A stretch of 64,000 nucleotides of DNA from Molanna angustata (lineage: Eukaryota > Arthropoda > Insecta > Trichoptera > Molannidae): NCBI GenBank assembly GCA_963576475.1, contig OY754970.1, positions 33,792,619-33,856,618 on the forward strand. The letters run 5' to 3'. Made by a program: the position numbers and the translations under genes. Positions 57,150 to 64,000 of this stretch are shown here, one piece after another (positions within the stretch are counted from its first letter, which is position 1; the number at the start of each line of letters is the position of its first letter). A model generated the notes under the pieces. That model had not been told where the DNA came from, did not search any database, and saw only the letters and a program-made list of their open reading frames with translations.

Positions 57150-58050
57150 AGGTTTTTGTACGATTTTTTTTATAAACAACCATCGAATAAACAAGGAATG
57201 ACGTAGAGTTACTTTTCAGAAACGAGACGATGAAACAAAAAGTGAAGAAAGAGGAAGCGATGATGCATAAATCTAATAAAGTTCACGGGCTAATTACAGA
57301 TAAACGTGACTATTTTTGACTTGGTATTACTAATTCAGATGGACACATATCACGTCTTCATTTAACTTGGTAATTACTTAATTACATAACTGTCTGATGG
57401 ACGACAAGAGTGAGAGACGAGCCCAATGTTCAATTAAAAATATAGAAAAAGTATTTGAGCAACAATAAGGGAGAAGGAATATTATGTACCTACTACGTAT
57501 GTATTAGAGACGACATTTTGGGCCGTATTTATAAAACATTCTCAATACTTAGCACACAAAACATATAGATTTTGTCTTGCTAAACATTGAGTTATTAATT
57601 CGGCCCTTAAATATTTTTTACTCATTGTAACTATTATTTGAAATAGTTGCGGATATAAGAATAAAAAAATCTAAACAAAGGATGATTTACAAGATATTTA
57701 GTATAAAATTCTGAGTAATTCCATGGAAATTAATTAGGACAGGAACAAGATTAAACGTAATTATCTAAGAAACATCTTCAGTTGTAATAATATTTGGTTA
57801 TAATAAGCATCTCAATCACACGACATACTTGTTCAAATGAAATCAATAAGTTTGATTAAAATTAGGATATTATAATACGATTTTATCATAAACAGAAAAT
57901 GTAGCATGCGAGTGATTCTTTTAGATAAATGAATGTATCAAAATCAAATTGTCGTGGATAAATAACGACTATTACAATCAATGCGCTATTGGAATGATCT
58001 TTAATCGGCGCTATACGAATTCTAAATATTAATCTCAGGGCATTTTTACT
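57150..58050. other. Intergenic, AT-rich, nothing recognised
   Basis: No coding frame or repeat that I can support. Confidence 0.5.
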
Positions 58051-58059
58051 ATGAAGTAA

Positions 58060-58350
58060 GTATCTACAATTTCAACCACAAATACATAAAAAAGCACCTA
58101 TAATTTTAACCACGAATATATAAGTACAAAGTAGATACATTCAATTTTAACCACGAATTATATAAGCACCAACAATTTTAACTACGAATATATAATAAGT
58201 AGGTACAAAGTACATATGAAAATTTTTAACTACGAATAGATAATTGGGCACCTACAATTTTACCACGAATATATGAATGAGTACCTACAATTTTTACCAC
58301 GAATATATAAGTACATATTGCACTGCAATTTCAAACAAATAAATAATACC
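58060..58350. repeat. Degenerate tandem repeat, about 7-8 units
   Basis: Units built on CACCTACAATTTTAACCACG followed by AATATATAAGTAC, spaced roughly 35-50 bp with insertions. Clear by eye, but no fixed period. Confidence 0.75.
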
Positions 58351-59550
58351 TACAATACTTAAAGAACCCAAGTGGCTCCGTCTCTTTTTGAATGTTCCCG
58401 ATACAACATCAGACGATAACATTTTTGCAACACAACAGATAACACCACAGTAATACACATATAAGCATTTAACAGTTAAAAGTCAAAAATAATCAAACAA
58501 ACAAACATCGTTTAGTATATATAATATTATAAATCTCTTATCGTATTACGTCCGTTCGAGATGCGATCAGGCGTCAACTGAGTATGTCAAAGTGTTTAAT
58601 ACATTGTTAAATTGAAACGAGGACTGCTTCAATAGTTTCATAATTAAAACTGTTGAATTCATTAGCAAAGATATAGAAGAAATTTAGATTTCAAACGCGT
58701 GCAAAATGCAATCACACGTCGTGCCCTAATACACAAGTTATTTAAATTTACGAGAAAAATAAAAATATATGCATCAATTTAACACAATAGACCCGATATT
58801 GTCAAATTATACATATTATTGGCGTTATAAATTTTGAAATGTTCTTATGGGATTGTGAAATTAGGGTAAGCTGTTGTATCCAATAAATTTAATAAAAAAA
58901 AACACATTACTCGGGTTGGTTAGAAGATATTGCCTTACGGCAATTAACCCGCCTTTGTGCACTTGCTGTACATAAAGTCAATAAAATATAATATTACACG
59001 ATAACATATCTTATCTACCATTAATTATATACATCTATGATATTATTCTATGCAGTTTAGCGCAATTTTTATGTCGCGGCAAGACCAAAATTAGGCTTTG
59101 TAAGACTCAATACAATAGTCTCGGGATTACATGTTGAAAAGTTAATAAACTTAGTATTATTTAATTAAAAAGTAAGTAATTAACTACGTAATATCGACAT
59201 TATACAATTAATTGGTGTATGTTGTCATGTTTCATTGTCAAAACGAGTGGGTTGTGGCCACTAACAAGTCATTTTATAAATTATTCAAATTTTGTATGGA
59301 AAATTTTCAGCATTTTCATGAAATGAGTTTGTTGAATTATTTTTTATTTAAATATTTTATTATGAAAACTTGATAACTCTTCAATGCCATTTTATGTAAG
59401 TGGTGTGCCTTTTTACCAATTTGAAAATAAAAATTTCAAATTTTAAATTTCCTGAGTTTGGGTCACTTTGAAATATTTGACAGTTAAAAAAATTGTATTT
59501 TCATATATCGTTCAAAATCTAATGGGGTCTAAGCGAGTATTAGATATATA

Positions 59551-59660
59551 TTATATATTGGCAAAATTTGAATAGAATCGAATGAGTGCTTTAGTCAATA
59601 ATCGATAAAGTAAAAATGAACACGCCGTACATAGCACACTGCACATAGCACACTGCACAT

Positions 59661-59698
<38 letters not shown>

Positions 59699-59775
59699 TA
59701 CATTGTGATGAAACTTTCAGAATACAATCTCAGCATGATACTAGTCCTATGACCGGTCTTGCATTTGATCATCAC
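59551..59775 (-). repeat. Dispersed repeat with (CA)n microsatellite
   Basis: A pure AC run at about 59663-59696, preceded by GCACATAGCACACT tandem phrases. Read on minus, the flank (AGTATCATGCTGAGATTGTA, TTCTGAAAGTTTCATCACAA) matches 63315-63375 on +, so this is a dispersed repeat whose TGTGTGTAT segment expanded into the microsatellite. Confidence 0.8.
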
Positions 59776-59799
59776 TAAATTTTATAAGAAAAGAGTAGG

Positions 59800-59950
59800 C
59801 TCAGTTAGACCAGTTAACTGACTACTTCACCAAAGATTACGAGTTCGTTTTCCGGCTGTGTTGTCAGTTTGGATTTGTGTGATAAATAACTAGGAGTTTT
59901 ATTGAATTAATACATATAAATGACACAGTACTCGTTGCGTCCGCGAGAAG
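59800..59950 (+). mobile_element. Degenerate SINE, family B
   Basis: ACGAGTTCGTTTTCCGGCTG (B-box region), TTGTCAGTTTGGATTTGTGT and a GACACAGTA...GTCCGCGAGAAG end resemble 28197-28400 with many substitutions. Confidence 0.5.
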
Positions 59951-60429
59951 TAATACAAAATAAAATAAAATAAAAATACGAGTATTTCGATGGTAGAGCT
60001 ATTGGAGTTGTCCTCATCGATGATATTGGATGATGTAGAAAAATGAATGAAATGTATCATCTTACACAACTACTGTATAATTCGAGTGATAATTTTATTA
60101 TAAACAAATATTTACTTTTGAAAGATAATGACATTAATCTCTCTCATCATAAAATGATCATTTCGAACAACTTCCACGACAAATAAATATTTGATGTACC
60201 ATTTATTTAAATACTATGATTTGTGCTTATATACACGCGTGTAAAGGATTGTGTATAATAATGTCCTACAAATTAGATCTACCCACGGGCCTTATGCAAA
60301 AACTGTATGTATCTGTGAAACCTGCGCGAACTTCATTTGAGTACCTCCAGTTTTTCTGTAAAAACATGAAGATAAAATATTGTTATATTTGGGTTGGTAA
60401 CAGTAGATCACCGTTTTAATTGGACTCAT

Positions 60430-61440
60430 CAAGGGAAAGAATGCGGGTGACGTCACCTATGCACAAACTTATTTTAGTGCAAGAAAATACTCTATTAAAT
60501 TGTCTCAATTAATAAAATCGATGTTCTGCAGCATACAGTGTATCACTTTTTCCTGAACTTTGTAACCATACATTTGTGCAACAATGCTCTATAAAACTGT
60601 CAGCCGCAATGACTTATTTGTCGAGCCCTACAATCTGTTTTTTACAAAAGCATAGTTAATATGCAAACATGTCTATGGTTTTTATTTCATTACAGCAGTG
60701 TTGGGAAATACGTTATTGATAATTCCTCCAAGAAAATTTACTGATTTCCAATCTAAACAAATTATTAGAGACCTGAATTATTCACGTTATTTTTCTGAAA
60801 AAAAAGGGGGTGTTATTTTTGTAGAAAAGCGGTGTTATTTTTTTAAGAGGAGTTGTGTTATTTTAAAAACATCGGTGTAGTTTTTTATGAAAAGCAATGT
60901 TGTTTATTTTAAGTAAAATGGTGAAATTTTTAAGAAATTGATGAGATATGAGCGCCTCGCTATCGCACCGTCGTCGCCTGCTGCGACAAGTCGCGAATTG
61001 CAATTTCTTATTCCACCCGCGTTCGTTCACTTAAACGAGTCGAGTAATTCACCCAGTGAACATGAGCGATCCTTAATTGTTTCTATTTTTAATACGATTT
61101 TTAATATGAGTGTAAAATTAACAATTATGCTCATTTTTTCCCTCCATTCCTTTATCGAAGCTTTATACCAATAATATTATTATATTTATGAGTTTTTTAC
61201 AAAATCAATCCCAAAGTAAGGACAGTGGCCGCGCTACAGACGTAGCTGCCGCTGTAGAAATTTTGGATTTTTGAAATCGACGCGTGATGTTTCGCGATAA
61301 CTATAGATTGTAGTTTTTGTATATTTCTAACAACATTTCTCATAAATACAATACAGCCGCATATACCAGTAGGTACATACATAGGTAGAGCTCGCCAAGC
61401 GAAAGAATGCGGGTGACGTCACCAGTGCACAAATCGATTG
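60430..61440 (+). repeat. Two direct repeats carrying a perfect CRE (TGACGTCA)
   Basis: GAAAGAATGCGGGTGACGTC followed by ACC..TGCACAAA occurs at about 60435-60468 and 61401-61435, same orientation, 966 bp apart. Each contains the palindromic TGACGTCA (60448-60455, 61414-61421). The sequence between holds T-rich GGTGTTATTTTT-like phrases (60810-60890). No gene recognised. Confidence 0.6.
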
Positions 61441-61999
61441 GGATGCAATCTGATTTGAATAAAATCAAATGACGTTCGACATTGTGGAGCGTATTTCGTG
61501 TTACTTTTGGTCAAACATTTGCAACCTTGTTGTATGAAACTGACTCATCCTTTGAAAAATAATTAAAAAAAACTCATTTAGCTCTACAATAAAGAATTTT
61601 ATTTATTACTATTCACATTGTTTAAACCATGAATGAGTTATTTGATATGACCGGTTTAAAAGCAACCGCTTCTTCCTCAGAGCGACAGCTATGCTACAAA
61701 GGTAAATTTGTAAAAATAAATAACAAGATTTTTTCTCATCATTGATTTTTTTATATTAGAACATTTTAATATCATTTTATTTTGTTAAGCACGAACATTT
61801 AATGTACAAACGAGAATATTCATATGAAAAAAAAATCGAAAAAAAAATATCTAGTACTTATAACTAACTATACTTCAGGGCAAACCTAAGATGCCTAACA
61901 TAATCCACGGAGTTTATATAAGGAAGTGTCAACAAATAAGTGCCTATGTATAATAGATCAGTATATGTACAGATATTTTTACTCTCCACACTATGGAAT

Positions 62000-62780
62000 A
62001 GTGGAGAGTCACGATTTCACAATTTTTAAGCGTATTTTTTTGCATGCATTTCTCAGCGGGTATCATGTACACTGTACACACTGTGCACACTGTGAGTTTC
62101 GTCGTGATGTGTTTGTATGTATGGCGTACGGATGATCCTTTTTGTGTCCTCTCTACAGCCCAAAATATAAGTCCGATCGACTTCATATTAACATTGTGTA
62201 TGTAAAGTGCATAGACCTAGAGCTGATTAGTTTTCCATAGATATCCGTTAATTTCTTCTCAATGATTTCATCTGTCCAAATTTTCAAAACGCTCTCACGG
62301 TCTAGGAAATCGAGGTATTTTATACTGTTTGAAATTTTGATACAACAAAAATTCACTCATCAAAAATGCATTCAAGGATTGTCAAAATTTAAAAAAAAAT
62401 CTATGGTTTGCCATATCAATGTGAATAAATTTCATATTTGCATGAAAAATGTATATAACAGAAGTAAAATAGCTTATGTAAGGGAAAATTGAGTGCTCAA
62501 CTTCATATTGATATTGTATGTGTCTCTATAGACAGGTGTATTTTTTACTTTCCACTTCTATCTTCCTCAAGGGGTAGGCGGTGAGAACCGAACACCGCAT
62601 CCTTCTATCTTGACACATAAATCGCCTCATCAACATTGATACACTGTCTCATACATGCTCATCTTGCTAGTAATGCAATTTTACTTTAGATTTCTCAACA
62701 GGTATCATGTATAAAATACATACTATGAGTTTCGTGACAATGTTTTTGTGTGTATGGTGAACTGTGAAAACTTTTTTTCT
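62000..62780. repeat. Related dispersed repeats and retrotransposon tail traces
   Basis: TTCTCA(G/A)C(G/A)GGTATCATGTA and GAGTTTCGT recur at about 62050-62115 and 62692-62745, related to 59551-59775 and 63300-63420. At 62555-62665 a minus-strand reverse-transcriptase tail trace matches 20172-20280 (CTACCCCTTGAGG, GGTTCTCACCGCC). Confidence 0.55.
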
Positions 62781-63299
62781 CTGGGAATCTTATATATTTG
62801 TTTAAGAATCTAATAGAAATGTACTTCATAAAAATGCATTTAGAGATTGTCAACCTTTCAAGAAGATAAAAATGAACGTTTACTATGGTGTGGAGTTTAG
62901 TGTTTGCTACAACCCACTCGTTTTAATAATACTATTAAATCGACGAATTCCGCATTGGAAGGAAACACAATAAAGTTAATTTAGCCTCAAGTAGTGTATA
63001 GTAGGTAAATTATACCCTGATAGGGAAGGTCACTGATACGACAATATATGTACACGGATTCATTTAAAAATACGCTATGTCTTTTTATATAATTTATTTA
63101 TTTAATAATAGATAAAAGGTGATTACATACAATCAATAAATAAAAAAAAATATCTCAAGGATACAGTCGTTACAAGTGACCGAATTGAAGATTTTGTGTA
63201 TCACAATTTATTTCTCTTTCTCGACACCGCATTATTTTTATTCCTCACTATCCCAAGGGGATAAAGTGGGGAGTGTAGAATACGCAATTTTGATGTTGT

Positions 63300-63510
63300 T
63301 TTTTTATTGCAGATTATCAACTAGTATTATGCTGAGGTTGTATTCTGAAAGTTTCATCACAATGTATCTGTGTGTGTACGTATGCTGTGTACTATGTACG
63401 GAGTGTTTGTTCTACTTTATCGATAATAAACTAAAGTACTCATTCGATTATTTTAAAATTTTGCATATTTGTATAACCAATATTCTCTTAGACCCGAATG
63501 CAGAGTTCTA
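63300..63510 (+). repeat. Dispersed repeat, + copy of 59551-59775
   Basis: Contains TAGTATTATGCTGAGGTTGT, ATTCTGAAAGTTTCATCACA and ATCGATAATAAACTAAAGTA. The open frame across it mirrors the one in the other copy and is not evidence for a gene. Confidence 0.7.
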
Positions 63511-63614
63511 GGTACCTAAATACTAACTCCTAACCTCACTGGAGTATTTAGTATTCTTAAGTTAGCAATTGCGATTAAGGTCGATGGCGTAGAATTTCAC
63601 ATTATTGTGTATGA

Positions 63615-63668
63615 AGAAAAGAGATAGATAGCTTTCTATGGGCTTAGAAAGCTATCTATCTCTTTTCT
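63615..63668. repeat. Perfect inverted repeat, 24-bp arms
   Basis: AGAAAAGAGATAGATAGCTT + TCTA at 63615-63638 is exactly complementary to 63645-63668, with a 6-nt loop. Confidence 0.9.
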
Positions 63669-63839
63669 GACGTTTGACGTTTAAAATGTTTTTTTTTTTG
63701 CTATAACAACTCAAACATATGTAACCAACTTCATACTTCACACTGCTAGCTCGATGTCACGATTTTTCTGAAATTCTACCGAATTTTCGGCATCTCGTAT
63801 GGATCCCTGAATACTCTGTTTGGTATTTGATTTGACAAA

Positions 63840-64000
63840 ATCACCAAATACATATTTATTTATTTATTTTATTTTACAAAGGACAGCACACAGTACATGC
63901 ATACAATTATTAAAATTAAATAAATAAAAATACAAAAATAACATGTACCTCTTACGTACTATACCTAATATCAAAATAATACATCAAAAAAGTGTGAATT
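63840..64000 (-). other. Possible retroelement 3' end at the window edge
   Basis: TATTTATTTATTTATTTTATTTTACAAAGG on + resembles the A-rich tail (minus) of a non-LTR element as at 845-900, running out of the window. Weak. Confidence 0.3.

Noticed and set aside
63176..63511. 111-codon open frame on the plus strand
   Set aside because: Half of it is a dispersed repeat that is also open in its inverted copy at 59551-59775.
1..64000. CRISPR arrays, operons, prophage or bacterial features
   Set aside because: Introns, SINEs and animal gene families show this is nuclear animal DNA; the tandem repeats have no spacers.

Overview
The window is animal nuclear DNA: AT-rich, full of introns, and densely seeded with transposon debris. 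It carries two conserved genes, both with clear GT-AG introns. The base composition, the several tRNA-derived SINE families and the non-LTR tails ending in GATGATGAT suggest an insect, most likely a moth or butterfly. That taxonomic call is an inference; no marker gene is present to settle it.

Gene 1 (+ strand, 2322-14880, 17 coding exons, 838 codons) is the kinesin-6 motor KIF23/MKLP1 (Drosophila pavarotti), which with a RhoGAP partner forms the centralspindlin complex of the cytokinetic midzone. Its first coding exon is only 14 nt long. Gene 2 (- strand, 21367-55697, 28 coding exons) is Kidins220/ARMS: ankyrin repeats, a KAP-type P-loop NTPase interrupted by four membrane segments, a proline-rich linker, a SAM-like region and a long serine-rich tail. 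The exons join in frame end to end. They predict a 2075-residue form, an alternative short C-terminus (1691 residues), and an internal start that would give about 1818 residues. The two genes lie tail to tail, about 6.5 kb apart.

Layout: 1-2300, repeats (15-bp minisatellite, non-LTR remnants); 2322-14880, KIF23 with MITEs and SINEs in its larger introns; 14881-21366, intergenic with three inverted-repeat elements, a reverse-transcriptase tail fragment and the Kidins220 3' UTR; 21367-55697, Kidins220, whose introns hold most of the mobile DNA; 55698-64000, upstream of Kidins220, SINEs, degenerate tandem repeats and dispersed repeats with no supported gene.

I found no operon, CRISPR array, rRNA or real tRNA gene, and nothing that I would call a new molecular system. 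The points most worth following are the alternative ends and a possible 15-nt micro-exon of Kidins220, two nested transposon insertions whose empty sites are present in the same window, a 1.5-kb terminal-inverted-repeat element with CGTACG-rich subterminal repeats that has taken in two SINEs, and a perfect four-pentamer heat-shock element next to a TATA box inside a Kidins220 intron.
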